Origin: Saccharothrix tamanrassetensis
GTDB lineage: Bacteria; Actinomycetota; Actinomycetes; Mycobacteriales; Pseudonocardiaceae
DNA length: 64,000 nt
Reading direction: 5' to 3'
NCBI RefSeq assembly: GCF_014203665.1
Contig: NZ_JACHJN010000004.1
Span: 496,001 to 560,000, forward strand
Shown: positions 7,187 to 15,432 of the stretch, piece after piece
How the letters are laid out: every line of letters starts with the position of its first letter
Numbering within the stretch: position 1 is the first letter of the stretch
Notes under the pieces: model-generated
Databases searched by the model: none
The model's input: only the letters and a program-made list of their open reading frames with translations
What the model was told of the DNA's origin: nothing
Made by a program: the position numbers and the translations under genes

Positions 7187-10100
7187 TCCTGCTCCTCGTC
7201 TTGCCGGCTCGACATGTCACCAGCGTAAGCGTCGATCAAAGCGTGTCGCCCTCGACGGACGCCCTGCTGAAGACTCGACATGCGTCCACGGATCGCGTCA
7301 GCCGATCGTGGTGGCAGCGGGGGCCGCTGCGGTTGCCGCTCCGCGGCCTGGGGCTTGGGAGCGGCGGATCCCGGCACAAGCTGAGCCTTGGGCACCCGTT
7401 TGGGCAACCCCGCCTGTGTCGTGGTCTCTGGGGCCTTGCTGAGCAGTGCCTGGGCAGCTTGCCAGCCTTCGTCGGCGGGCGAGTGCCAGGCCTGTTCGGC
7501 GGACTGCGCGAGGTCGCCGTGGGCGGGGTCCGCGTGGGCGGACGCGCCGTCGGTGAACTCGCCGTTCGCGACCGGCTCCGGCTCGGCGACCGGTTCGGGC
7601 TCGGTCACGCGGGGCACCTCCGCAGCGCGCTTGGGCAGGTTGTCGGCGGAGCCGGGCTGCCGCTTCGGCAGCCCGCCCTCGGTGAACGGACGGCCCTTGT
7701 CGACCTCGCGCTGCGGGAGCGCCTGGTGCGCCGCGCCGTGGTCCACCTCGCGCGGCGGGATCGGCGGGTGCGCCGGGCCCGCCTCGGTGGTCGGCGCGAC
7801 CGGCGGGACGGACTGCGGCCTGCGGGTCGGCAGGGACGTCTCCTCCCGCGCGGTGGGCTCCGGGTCGGGCCGGGGCGCCGGCGGGACCGCCTGGGCGGTG
7901 GCCGCCGACGTCTCGCTGCCCACGGCCTGGAACCACTGCGAGAGGACCGCCTCGTAGATCGGCAGCCGCTCGGTCGGGGCGTCCAGGTCGTGCTCGACCG
8001 CCTTGGCGGCCGGCGGCAGGTGCGGCGTGGAGCCGTTGCGCCGCACCGGCTCGGGTTCGGGTTCGTCGAGCGGCTCGGTCCCCGCGAACGGCTCGGGCAG
8101 CGACCTGCCCTCGCCCGAGAGCCTGCTCTCGATGGCCGGCGCGAACTGGGTGGTCTGGAAGCCGTGCTGGTCCGGGTCGTCGTCGCCGTGCCGGTCCTCG
8201 TAGGCGGTGAACAGCGTCGGCTCGCCGAACGACCCTTCCGGCTCGCGCTCGACGTCCCGCTCGCCGTGCTCCTCGGCCAGCGGCAGCCACGGCTGGGAGA
8301 TCTCGCCGGAGCGCTCCGCCGGGGCCTCGCCGAACGTCGGCAGCCGGGTGGCGTCCGGCTCGCTGTCGCTCTGCACGAAGCTCACCGGGAAGCCCGGCTC
8401 GTCGGCCGGCCGCGGCGAGCTGCCGTAGCCCGGTTCGTCGTCCGGGCGCGGCGTGCCACCGAAGCCCAGGTCGTCGTTCGAGCGTGCCGAGCTGCCGTAG
8501 GCCGGTTCGTCGTCCAGGCGCGGCATGGAGCCGGTGAACGCGCCCGCGATGCCGCTCGCGCGTTCCGCCTGGTTCGGCTGGTAGGCGGGCGGCGTGCCGA
8601 ACACGGACTCCGAGGGCAGCGGGGCACCGGCCGCGCCGGGCGACGCGACCAGCGTCTCGGGCACCACGACGAGTGCGGTGGTGCCGCCCTCGATGTCCTC
8701 GTTGGCGCGCAGCCGGACCTTGATGTCGTGCCGCTTGGCCAGCCGGGCGACCACGTACAGGCCCATCCGGCGGGACACCGCGACGTCCACGTCCGGCGGG
8801 TCGGCCAGCCGCTCGTTGGCGTCGGAGATCTCCTGCTCGGCCATGCCCACGCCGCGGTCCTGGATCTCGATCGCCAGCTCGCCCTTGCGGGTGCGGGCGG
8901 TGCGCACGGTGACCTTGGTGACCGGGTCGGAGAACGCGGTGGCGTTGTCCAGCAGCTCCGCGATGAGGTGCACGAGGTCGTTGACCGCGCGGCCCTGGAC
9001 GGTGAGCTCCGGGGTCTGGCCGACCTGCACGCGGGCGTACTGCTCCACCTCGGACACCGCCGCGCCGAGCACCTCGGCGGCCGGCACCGGGCGGGTGAGC
9101 CGGCGGGACAGGTCGGTGCCGGAGAGCACCAGCAGGTTCTCCGAGTTGCGCCGCATCCGGGTGGCCAGGTGGTCCAGCTCGAACAGGCTGGCCAGCTGGT
9201 CCGGGTCCTGCTCGTCCTGCTCCAGCCGGTCGATCAGGTTCAGCTGGCGTTCCACCAGGGCCTGCGAGCGGCGGGACAGGTTGACGAACATCGCGTTGAC
9301 GTTGTCCCGCAGCAGGGCCTGCTCGGCGGCCAGTCGGACCGCCTCGCCGTGCACCGCGTCGAACGCCCGCGCGACCTGGCCGACCTCCTCCTTGGTGGTG
9401 ATCGGCACCGGTTCGATGGCCGTCTTCGCGGCTTCCTGCGGGTTCGGGTCGACCAGGATCCGGCTGACCGCGTCCGGCAGGCCGTGCTTGGCGACCTCCA
9501 GCGCGGTGCGGCGCAGCGTGCGCAGCGGGGTGAGGATCGACCGGGCCACGAACAGCGCCGTGATCAACGCCAGCAGCAGCGCGCCGAGCACGATGCCGGA
9601 GTCGCGCAGCGCCGCCGCGCGGGCCAGGCCGGTCAGCTCGTCGGTGCGGTTCTGCAGCTGCTCCAGCAGCAGGTTCTCCACGTCCCGGGTGAGGTTCACG
9701 GTCAGCGTGGCCGCGATGTCCCACCTCTCCGGGCGCAGCGAGGACAGGCTCTTGCCGCCGGCCGCCAGGTTCAGCGCCGACTCCTGCATGTCGTTCGCGG
9801 TGTCGACGATCAGACCGGTGACCGTGTCGTCGTAGATCTTGGCCTGGTCGGGTGTCGCGGACTTGCGGAAGTCGTTGCGGGCCGCGTCCAGCTCGGCGTT
9901 CGCGGCGAGCAGCGCGCGTTCCTGGCCGGGGCCGAAGCCGCCGCGCTGGAAGACGTCGAGCATGATGCCGCGCTTGCGCGACTCCTGCTCCTTGATGCGC
10001 CCGATCGCGTTGGTGGCCAGGTGCAGCCGCACCAGCTCCGGGTGGTTGATCCCGGCGATCGCCTGCTCGCCGAGGTCCAGCAGGCTCTCCACGGACTCCG

Positions 10101-10611
10101 AGTAGGTGCGCAGCACGGCGTCGGACGGGTACGCGGTGTCCCGCACGGCGTTGCGCAGGCTGTTGAGCCGCTTGAGCTGCTCGGCCGCGCGGCGGAACCG
10201 GGTGACGACCTCGTCGTCCAGGTCGCCGCTCAGCTCGGAGATCTTGTTGTTCAGCGCGTCGGTCGTGTCGTTCACGCGGCGGAGCTGGCGGTCGAGCACG
10301 ACGCGGTCCAGGCTCTTGCCGGACGCCACGTGGCTCGCGCTCAGGTCTCGTTCGCGTTGCAGTTGCTGCACGAGGTCCGCGACCGCGGCCTCCAGCTGGA
10401 TCTGGTTCGCCAGTCGGTTGAACTCGGTCGCGTCATCGAGGTCGGACTGCACGCGCAGCCCACCGAGGGCCAGCGCGGCCACGGTGGGGATCAGCAGCAC
10501 GGCAGCCAGCTTGGTGGGCAGACGCCAGTTGCGGAGCCGCCACGAAGCGGTACCGGCGTTCTGCTGCTTGCGCACCTCGGTTGTCGGCCCGGCGCCCGTT
10601 GACTCGGTCAC
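7183..10611 (-). CDS. cvnA: Conservon sensor CvnA: nitrate/nitrite-sensing (NIT) domain histidine-kinase-like membrane protein
   Basis: This large membrane sensor heads the conservon. With the GTG at 10611 it has 1142 residues: a cytoplasmic start, TM1 (about 34-51), an extracellular NIT-type four-helix domain (60-330, with [15 protein letters not shown]), TM2 (about 339-357, [20 protein letters not shown]) and HAMP. A dimerisation-like region ([18 protein letters not shown]) and a HATPase domain follow ([13 protein letters not shown]-box, [11 protein letters not shown]1 box, [21 protein letters not shown]). The last 430 residues are Pro/Glu-rich and predicted disordered, with a repeated [16 protein letters not shown] motif. 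The start is uncertain: alternatives at 10647 (ATG) and further upstream to 10848 exist, but the sequence before TESTGAG reads as non-coding. No response-regulator partner is adjacent. Confidence 0.9.
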   Translation of the reverse strand: MTESTGAGPTTEVRKQQNAGTASWRLRNWRLPTKLAAVLLIPTVAALALGGLRVQSDLDDATEFNRLANQIQLEAAVADLVQQLQRERDLSASHVASGKSLDRVVLDRQLRRVNDTTDALNNKISELSGDLDDEVVTRFRRAAEQLKRLNSLRNAVRDTAYPSDAVLRTYSESVESLLDLGEQAIAGINHPELVRLHLATNAIGRIKEQESRKRGIMLDVFQRGGFGPGQERALLAANAELDAARNDFRKSATPDQAKIYDDTVTGLIVDTANDMQESALNLAAGGKSLSSLRPERWDIAATLTVNLTRDVENLLLEQLQNRTDELTGLARAAALRDSGIVLGALLLALITALFVARSILTPLRTLRRTALEVAKHGLPDAVSRILVDPNPQEAAKTAIEPVPITTKEEVGQVARAFDAVHGEAVRLAAEQALLRDNVNAMFVNLSRRSQALVERQLNLIDRLEQDEQDPDQLASLFELDHLATRMRRNSENLLVLSGTDLSRRLTRPVPAAEVLGAAVSEVEQYARVQVGQTPELTVQGRAVNDLVHLIAELLDNATAFSDPVTKVTVRTARTRKGELAIEIQDRGVGMAEQEISDANERLADPPDVDVAVSRRMGLYVVARLAKRHDIKVRLRANEDIEGGTTALVVVPETLVASPGAAGAPLPSESVFGTPPAYQPNQAERASGIAGAFTGSMPRLDDEPAYGSSARSNDDLGFGGTPRPDDEPGYGSSPRPADEPGFPVSFVQSDSEPDATRLPTFGEAPAERSGEISQPWLPLAEEHGERDVEREPEGSFGEPTLFTAYEDRHGDDDPDQHGFQTTQFAPAIESRLSGEGRSLPEPFAGTEPLDEPEPEPVRRNGSTPHLPPAAKAVEHDLDAPTERLPIYEAVLSQWFQAVGSETSAATAQAVPPAPRPDPEPTAREETSLPTRRPQSVPPVAPTTEAGPAHPPIPPREVDHGAAHQALPQREVDKGRPFTEGGLPKRQPGSADNLPKRAAEVPRVTEPEPVAEPEPVANGEFTDGASAHADPAHGDLAQSAEQAWHSPADEGWQAAQALLSKAPETTTQAGLPKRVPKAQLVPGSAAPKPQAAERQPQRPPLPPRSADAIRGRMSSLQQGVRRGRHALIDAYAGDMSSRQDEEQE

Positions 10612-11055
10612 AGTTCCATCACGCAGCGCAGCCAGTCCGTCACCCATTCCGGGGCTATCGGAGCGCGGTGGAATCCCCACGCCTGACTGGCTGGGACCTC
10701 TCTCTCGTCGGGCCACCCTGGGCTTCCTCTTCCGGCAGCAGTGTTCCCCGGCCTCTCCCCCGGACCGAAGCATGGACTCGAAATTCGGCCGAATTGCAGC
10801 ACAGGAGTGGTAGCGCCGGCTAGGCACCCCACCTCCGCACGGGGACACGACGATCCACTTCGACCTTGTGCCACCCGGCCGGGAGCGTAGTGCCGCACCC
10901 CCACCCCAGGGAAGACTCCGGAAGCACTCACCGTATCGGCCGGGGCTGTCGTTTCATACCTCCGGGTGGTTACCATCCCCGGCATCGACAACTGCGTCGA
11001 GAATTTCGGTTGATCAAATAGACCCGCTCCTGAGGTCATCGCGGCGAGAGGTGCC
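10612..11055. other. Divergent intergenic region between cvnA and the solute-binding protein
   Basis: This 444-bp stretch must hold promoters for both cvnA (minus) and the solute-binding gene (plus). The part near 10960-11010 is the least GC-rich (TTTCATACC, TTGATCAAATAGACC). GAGAGG lies six bases before the ATG at 11056. I could not assign promoter boxes with confidence and saw no other gene. Confidence 0.4.
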
Positions 11056-12033
11056 ATGCCAACCCGAACGCGTGTTCTGCGACGTGCGGCAGCGTTGTTC
11101 GCGTGTGCCGCGACCCTGACGGCGTGCGGCCTGTTGCCGGGCACCGACGACGGGAACCGGCCCGAGGTGGAGCGCAACACGCTGCGCATCGGCGTGATGC
11201 CGGTGGTCGACGTGGCGCCGCTGAAGCTGGCGATCAACGAGAAGCTGTTCGAGAAGGCCGGCCTGTCCGTGCAGCACGTGACGCTGAGCAGCGAGGCCGA
11301 GGGCATCAAGCAGCTGGACACCACCCTGGACATCACCTGGGCCAGCCACGTCAACCTGTTCCGCACCGTCGCCGAGGGCACCCAGCTGCAACTCCAGGGC
11401 GAGGCCTACCAGGCCGGCACGAACACGATGGCGCTGGTCACCACCGACCCGAACTACGACGGCCCGGCCAAGCTGGACTCGCCCCGCATCGCGGTGAACA
11501 GCGAGTCCGACGTCGGCGCGCTGACCACCAAGGCCGTGCTGGACACCGCGGGCGTCGAGAAGCAGCGGATCAGCCTGCGCGAGATGCCGTTCGAGCGGAT
11601 GGTGGACGCCATGCGGGCCAAGGAAGTCGACGCGGCCTGGATGACCGAACCGTTCATCACCAAGGCGCAGAAGGACGTCGGCGCGCGGATCGTCACCGAC
11701 ACCGCGACCGGTCCGACCAAGGACTTCCCCATGTCCGGGTACGCGTCGAGCAAGAAGTTCGCCGACGCCAACCCCAAGACGCTGGCACTGTTCCGGCAGG
11801 TCCTGCGGGACGCGCAGCAGCTCGCGACGAACAACAAGCTGTCCGTCCAGGACGTCCTCACCGGCTACGTCGACGTGGACCAGCAGACCGCCGCGCTGGT
11901 GTCGGTCGGCACCTTCCCGCTGTCGCTCAACCCGATCCGGTTGCAGCGCGTCGCGGACATGATGGACAACGAAGACGTCCTGCCCGGTCGATTGGATGTC
12001 CAGGGGCTGCTTCCGCCGGGCACCACGAGCTAG
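11056..12033 (+). CDS. ABC-transporter substrate-binding lipoprotein (NMT1/SsuA-like), orphan
   Basis: The 325-residue protein has a signal peptide with twin basic start (MPTRTRVLRRAAALFACAA) and a lipobox LTAC with the lipidated Cys at residue 24. The mature part is a periplasmic-binding fold of the NMT1/TauA type. It has RIGVMPVVDVAPLKLAINEKLFEKAGLSV, the DITWASHVNLFRTVAEG recognition region and MRAKEVDAAWMTEPFITKAQ. Such proteins bind small sulfonates, nitrate, pyrimidine precursors or aromatic acids, and the ligand cannot be told from sequence. No permease or ATPase gene adjoins it, so it must use distant partners or act in sensing. It converges on the Cys-rich array, with a shared terminator. 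Confidence 0.85.
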   Translation: MPTRTRVLRRAAALFACAATLTACGLLPGTDDGNRPEVERNTLRIGVMPVVDVAPLKLAINEKLFEKAGLSVQHVTLSSEAEGIKQLDTTLDITWASHVNLFRTVAEGTQLQLQGEAYQAGTNTMALVTTDPNYDGPAKLDSPRIAVNSESDVGALTTKAVLDTAGVEKQRISLREMPFERMVDAMRAKEVDAAWMTEPFITKAQKDVGARIVTDTATGPTKDFPMSGYASSKKFADANPKTLALFRQVLRDAQQLATNNKLSVQDVLTGYVDVDQQTAALVSVGTFPLSLNPIRLQRVADMMDNEDVLPGRLDVQGLLPPGTTS

Positions 12034-12112
12034 CGCGGCACGACGAACCGGATCGCAGAACTAGCCGAGCGCGACCGGTTCGTCGCTCGCGGTGAACAGC
12101 AGTGGAGTTTGT

Positions 12113-12150
12113 AGGGGCCTTCCGCTTCAACGGCGGAAGGCCCCTCACTT
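12113..12150 (+). terminator. Strong bidirectional terminator
   Basis: AGGGGCCTTCCGC (12113-12125) and its exact complement (12133-12145) form a 13-bp stem with a 7-nt loop, followed by CACTTTTGTT. It sits between the convergent stops at 12033 (plus) and 12154 (minus). The opposite strand also ends in A/T-rich sequence, so it can work both ways. Confidence 0.9.
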
Positions 12151-12153
12151 TTG

Positions 12154-12999
12154 TTATTCGGTCTTGACCAAGCAGACGGTGGTAGCCGGCTGTGAGTAAA
12201 CGAACACGGTCTCCCCGCTCTCGCACTCGTTCTCGTCGGAGGTGTTCGCGACCTTGGACACCTTGTGCGTCGCGGCCGAATCGCAGGTCACTTTGGTGGT
12301 TTTGCCTGCGACAATCGTGCCCTCCTGCTTGAAGCAGTCCCCCTGCTTCGCGTTGAGCACCAGGCACAGCTTGAAGCCGTTGCTGCGCCGCCCGCCCCGG
12401 TTGCTGTACTCGGCGTAGTCGCCGGAGGGGCACGCGCTGGTGCTGCTGCTCAGGTTCGCGGCCACCTTGAACGCGGCCTCGGTCGAGGAGCACTCGATGG
12501 TCTCCACGTCGGCGTTGGTGACCGACGCCGAGGTGACCTTGATGCAGTCGCCCACGTCGGCGCGGCCGGGGCTGCCGATGCCCGCGACGATGCCGGCCAC
12601 CGCGATGCCGACGACGATCAGCACGACCACGCCGATCAGCGCCTTGGCGCCGCTGGACGTTCTCTTCTTCGCGGGCGGGAAGTCCTGCCGGCCGGGGAAG
12701 CCGGGCTGGCCGGGGAAGCCGGGTTGGCCGGGTGGGGGGTAGCCGGCCTGCGCGTAGTCGGGCTGGGGCGGGTAGCCCGGCTGCGGTTGGTAACCCGGCT
12801 GGTGGCCGGGCTGCGGGTGGCCCGGTGGCGGCGGATATCCCGGTTGCCGCGGGTAGCCCTGACCCGACGGCGGCCCCTGGAAGCCGGGCGGGTAGCCCTG
12901 GGGCTGTCCGGTCGGCGCGGGCTGTCCCCAACCCGGTTGCGGGGGCGGGTGGCCGCCGGGCGGCGGGGCGTACGGCGGCGGGTTCGGGGGCGTGGTCAC
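12154..12999 (-). CDS. Cys-rich anchored protein of the LppU/SCO3897-like family, paralogue 1
   Basis: This is the last gene of a four-member tandem array on the minus strand. The 281-residue product has an N-terminal cytoplasmic region of about 110 residues built of Pro/Gly/Gln repeats (PGYPPQPG-like), a TM helix at about 120-140 (KALIGVVVLIVVGIAVAGIVAG) and an external domain. The external domain starts DVGDCIKVTSASVTNADVETIECSS and contains paired Cys (GDC, IEC, ACP, KLC, GDC, TCD, ECE, VCL), likely disulfides. The GTG at 12999 follows GAGAGGAACG. All four paralogues share GDC...DC...ACP...LCL...GDCF/ACY...CP.../YCL spacing. The function is unknown; the LppU/SCO3897 assignment is from pattern memory. 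Confidence 0.8.
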   Translation of the reverse strand: MTTPPNPPPYAPPPGGHPPPQPGWGQPAPTGQPQGYPPGFQGPPSGQGYPRQPGYPPPPGHPQPGHQPGYQPQPGYPPQPDYAQAGYPPPGQPGFPGQPGFPGRQDFPPAKKRTSSGAKALIGVVVLIVVGIAVAGIVAGIGSPGRADVGDCIKVTSASVTNADVETIECSSTEAAFKVAANLSSSTSACPSGDYAEYSNRGGRRSNGFKLCLVLNAKQGDCFKQEGTIVAGKTTKVTCDSAATHKVSKVANTSDENECESGETVFVYSQPATTVCLVKTE

Positions 13000-13117
13000 G
13001 CTGCGTTCCTCTCGGGTCGGGCGAGCGGAACGTACCGCCGTGGACCCGGCGGGCGCAGGGGTTTCCGGCAGAAGCGTCAGCGCGCGGGGTCGGCCCGGAG
13101 AGGTGGTGGCAGCGGGA

Positions 13118-13615
13118 TCAGGACGACGGGGTCACGGCAGCCGGATCGGGGTGCGGCGAGGGGCGGGTGAGGCAGAACGTGACCGAGGGCTCGGGGTAGG
13201 CGAGCCTGCGGCTGTCGCCGCAGTCCTCGGTGTTGCCCCGGGCGACCTTGACGACCCTGACCGAGTCGGTGGCGGCGCAGTCCGCCTTGCGCACGCCCGC
13301 TTCCCGGTCCTGCCGGTAGCACGCGCCTTCCACGAAGTTCGGGATCAGGCACAGCGTCACCGAGCCGGTGTAGGTCGAGTACGGCGCGCCGCCCTTGGGG
13401 CACTGCGCCTCGCCCTCGACCACCTTGGCGATCTTCACGTTGGCGTGCTCGGACCCGCAGTCCAGCGGCTGGTACCGCGGCCGGTCGGCCTGCCCGGCGA
13501 TGTTCGCGCAGTCGCCCGCCACGGGCGTGGCGCCGTCACCACCGGTCATGGTCAGCGCGAGCGCGCCCACGACCACGACGGCGGCCGCGGCGACGCCCCA
13601 TCCGATCTTCCCCAT
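13118..13615 (-). CDS. Cys-rich anchored protein of the LppU/SCO3897-like family, paralogue 2
   Basis: This is the shortest member of the array, with 165 residues. It lacks the cytoplasmic Pro-rich extension and starts directly with a signal-anchor helix (MGKIGWGVAAAAVVVVGALALTM). The external domain follows the family spacing: AGDCANIAG, PLDCGSEHANVKIAKVVEG, AQCPKGGAPY, LCLIPNFVEGACYRQD, KADCAATDSVRVVKVA, EDCGDSRRLAYPEPSVTFCLTRP. The Cys count and positions are nearly identical to the neighbours, and LCLIPNFVEGACY is a family hallmark. The short His/Pro tail after FCL is unlike the others. Function unknown. Confidence 0.8.
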   Translation of the reverse strand: MGKIGWGVAAAAVVVVGALALTMTGGDGATPVAGDCANIAGQADRPRYQPLDCGSEHANVKIAKVVEGEAQCPKGGAPYSTYTGSVTLCLIPNFVEGACYRQDREAGVRKADCAATDSVRVVKVARGNTEDCGDSRRLAYPEPSVTFCLTRPSPHPDPAAVTPSS

Positions 13616-13670
13616 GGACTAGGACATCGGCACGGCCGCGCGCCGGGTTGAACGGGTTCACCGCATGTGG

Positions 13671-14489
13671 TTACAGCTCCGCCGGTGCCAGGCAGTAGGT
13701 GACGGCGGGCTCCGGGTAGGACATGCCTGCGCTGTCCGGGCACTGGGTCAGGTCGGTGGAGTCCTTGATGACCTTGGTGACCTTGATCGCGTCGGGACCG
13801 GTGCAGTCGCCCTTCACGAACCCGGTGCCCTCGTCCGGCTTGTAGCAGGCGCCCTCGGCCATGTTCGGCAGCAGGCACAGCTTGTAGCCGTCGCCGACGC
13901 TCGACGCCGGGGAGACCTCGGTGTACAGGCCTTCCTCGGGGCAGACCGCGTCGGCCTGGTCCAGCACCTTGCCGACCTGGTACGAGGCCTTGGCGTCGCC
14001 GCAGTCGAGCGTCTTGACGTCGGCCCGGTTGTCGGACTGCTCGGTGAGGCTCACGCAGTCGCCCGCCGAGGCGGCGGCGCTGTTGCTCATGAAGTAGCGC
14101 ACCGCGAAGAAGCCGCCGACGATGACGATCACGGCCAGCGCGGCGATCAGGATCTTCCTGAGCGGGCTGCCGGACCTGGCGGGCTCTTCGTGCCCTTCGT
14201 CGTCGGGCGTGGTCAGGTAGCGGCTCGGCTCGCCGGCAGGGGCGGCGGCGCCCGGCGTGGCGGCAGCGGGTGCGGCGGCAGCGGGCGTCGCGGTGGCGGG
14301 GTCCGCCGGCGCGGGCGTGGCACCGGCCGTGGACCCGGCTGCGGCGGGGGCGGGTCCGGTGGTGCCGTCGGCGGTCAGGTCCGCCTTCGGTGCGTCGGCC
14401 TTCGGGGTCTGGGGTTCGGCCTGACCGGCGGCCTCCGCGGACTCGGGCTCGGGCGCGTCCTCGGCGGGCTGGTTCGGCTGGTTGCTCAT
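13671..14489 (-). CDS. Cys-rich anchored protein of the LppU/SCO3897-like family, paralogue 3
   Basis: The 272-residue product has a 120-residue cytoplasmic N-terminus rich in Ala, Pro and Glu (including an ATAAPA-like repeat), then a TM helix (RKILIAALAVIVIVGGFFAVRYF). The external domain carries AGDCVSLTEQSDNRADVKTLDCGDAKASYQVGK, AVCPEEGLYTEV, KLCLLPNMAEGACYKPDE, KGDCTGPDAIKVTKV, TQCPDSAGMSYPEPAVTYCLAP. The ATG at 14489 was chosen because GAGG lies seven bases upstream; an in-frame ATG two codons earlier has no better site. It lies 55 bp before paralogue 2 and 146 bp after paralogue 4, so an operon is likely. Function unknown; a cell-surface role is inferred. Confidence 0.8.
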   Translation of the reverse strand: MSNQPNQPAEDAPEPESAEAAGQAEPQTPKADAPKADLTADGTTGPAPAAAGSTAGATPAPADPATATPAAAAPAAATPGAAAPAGEPSRYLTTPDDEGHEEPARSGSPLRKILIAALAVIVIVGGFFAVRYFMSNSAAASAGDCVSLTEQSDNRADVKTLDCGDAKASYQVGKVLDQADAVCPEEGLYTEVSPASSVGDGYKLCLLPNMAEGACYKPDEGTGFVKGDCTGPDAIKVTKVIKDSTDLTQCPDSAGMSYPEPAVTYCLAPAEL

Positions 14490-14635
14490 GATCATCCTCG
14501 CTGGACGGGTGCGCGTGACGCTCCAGAAGGTAGCGGCACGCGTACCCGTCCCCGCGATCAGGCGTTCTCAGCCGCGGCCCACGCCGGGAACCTCTCGGCT
14601 TCGGGGGGCCTACCGGCGAGGTGGTGCCCCGGTGG

Positions 14636-15223
14636 TCAGGAGTTCAGCACGGGCTCGAAGCAGAAGGCCTGCTTCGGCTCCGGGAACGCCAGCGCCATGC
14701 CGTCGCCGCACGCGGACTCGTCGTCCGAGCCCTTGACGTGCTTCACCAGCTTCAGCACCTCCGCCTTGCCGCAGTCCACGGGCGGGTAGCCCATGGTGGT
14801 GGTGCTGCTGGTCAGCTCGTAGCAGCTGCCCTCCTTGAACGTCGGGATCAGGCACAGCTTCGAGTCCGGCCCGCGCCGGGCGGTCTCGGTGTACTGGTCG
14901 TAGTACTGGCCGTCGCACTTCCCGGAGGTCGAGTCGAGCACCTTGGCGATGGTGTAGTTCGCCTCGGCCGAGCCGCAGTCCACGGTCTTGAAGTCGGGCT
15001 TGGTCGAGGTGCCGGTCAGGCTGGCGCACTCGCCGGCCTTGGACTGGGCGGCGTCGCTGGTGAAGTAGTTGAAGCCGTAGATGACGAGACCCGCGACGAG
15101 GAGACCGGCCACCGCGGTCAGGATCCGGACGACGAGGCTCTTCTTCTTCGGCGCCTCCGGCTCCTGGTGCTGCTGCGGGGCCGGGGGGAAGTTCGGGTTG
15201 GGCGCGGGCGCGTCCGTGCTCAT
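14636..15223 (-). CDS. Cys-rich anchored protein of the LppU/SCO3897-like family, paralogue 4 (first in the array)
   Basis: The 195-residue product has a short cytoplasmic Pro/Asn-rich start (MSTDAPAPNPNFPPAPQQHQ), a KKKSLVVR basic patch and a TM helix (VRILTAVAGLLVAGLVIYGF). The external domain has AGECASLTGTSTKPDFKTVDCGSAEANYTIAK, GKCDGQYYDQY, KLCLIPTFKEGSCYEL, PPVDCGKAEVLKLVKHV, SACGDGMALAFPEPKQAFCFEP. The ATG at 15223 follows AAGG at suitable distance; an upstream in-frame start at 15250 would add nine residues. It is transcribed away from the XPB gene, and the promoter should lie in 15224-15432. Function unknown. Confidence 0.8.
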   Translation of the reverse strand: MSTDAPAPNPNFPPAPQQHQEPEAPKKKSLVVRILTAVAGLLVAGLVIYGFNYFTSDAAQSKAGECASLTGTSTKPDFKTVDCGSAEANYTIAKVLDSTSGKCDGQYYDQYTETARRGPDSKLCLIPTFKEGSCYELTSSTTTMGYPPVDCGKAEVLKLVKHVKGSDDESACGDGMALAFPEPKQAFCFEPVLNS

Positions 15224-15432
15224 GGTGACCTTCGTTCGGTTCGGGGACACCCGCGTGGGACCGCGCGATTCCGCGCGAGCGGGAAAAGAGAAGGTATCGA
15301 CTCACCCATCCGGGTGTACGGCGAGTTATCGAAACGAGTCCGGCGCGCGGGGTGTGCGCCCGCCCACACTCGACGCCCGACTTGCACCCGGTTGGAACAC
15401 TGGAGGTACGCCAACGACAGGAGTGCGTTCTC

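Noticed and set aside
7201-10602. 1133-codon plus-strand frame opposite cvnA
   Set aside because: It mirrors the sensor gene, with Arg/Leu/Val-rich composition and no recognisable motif.
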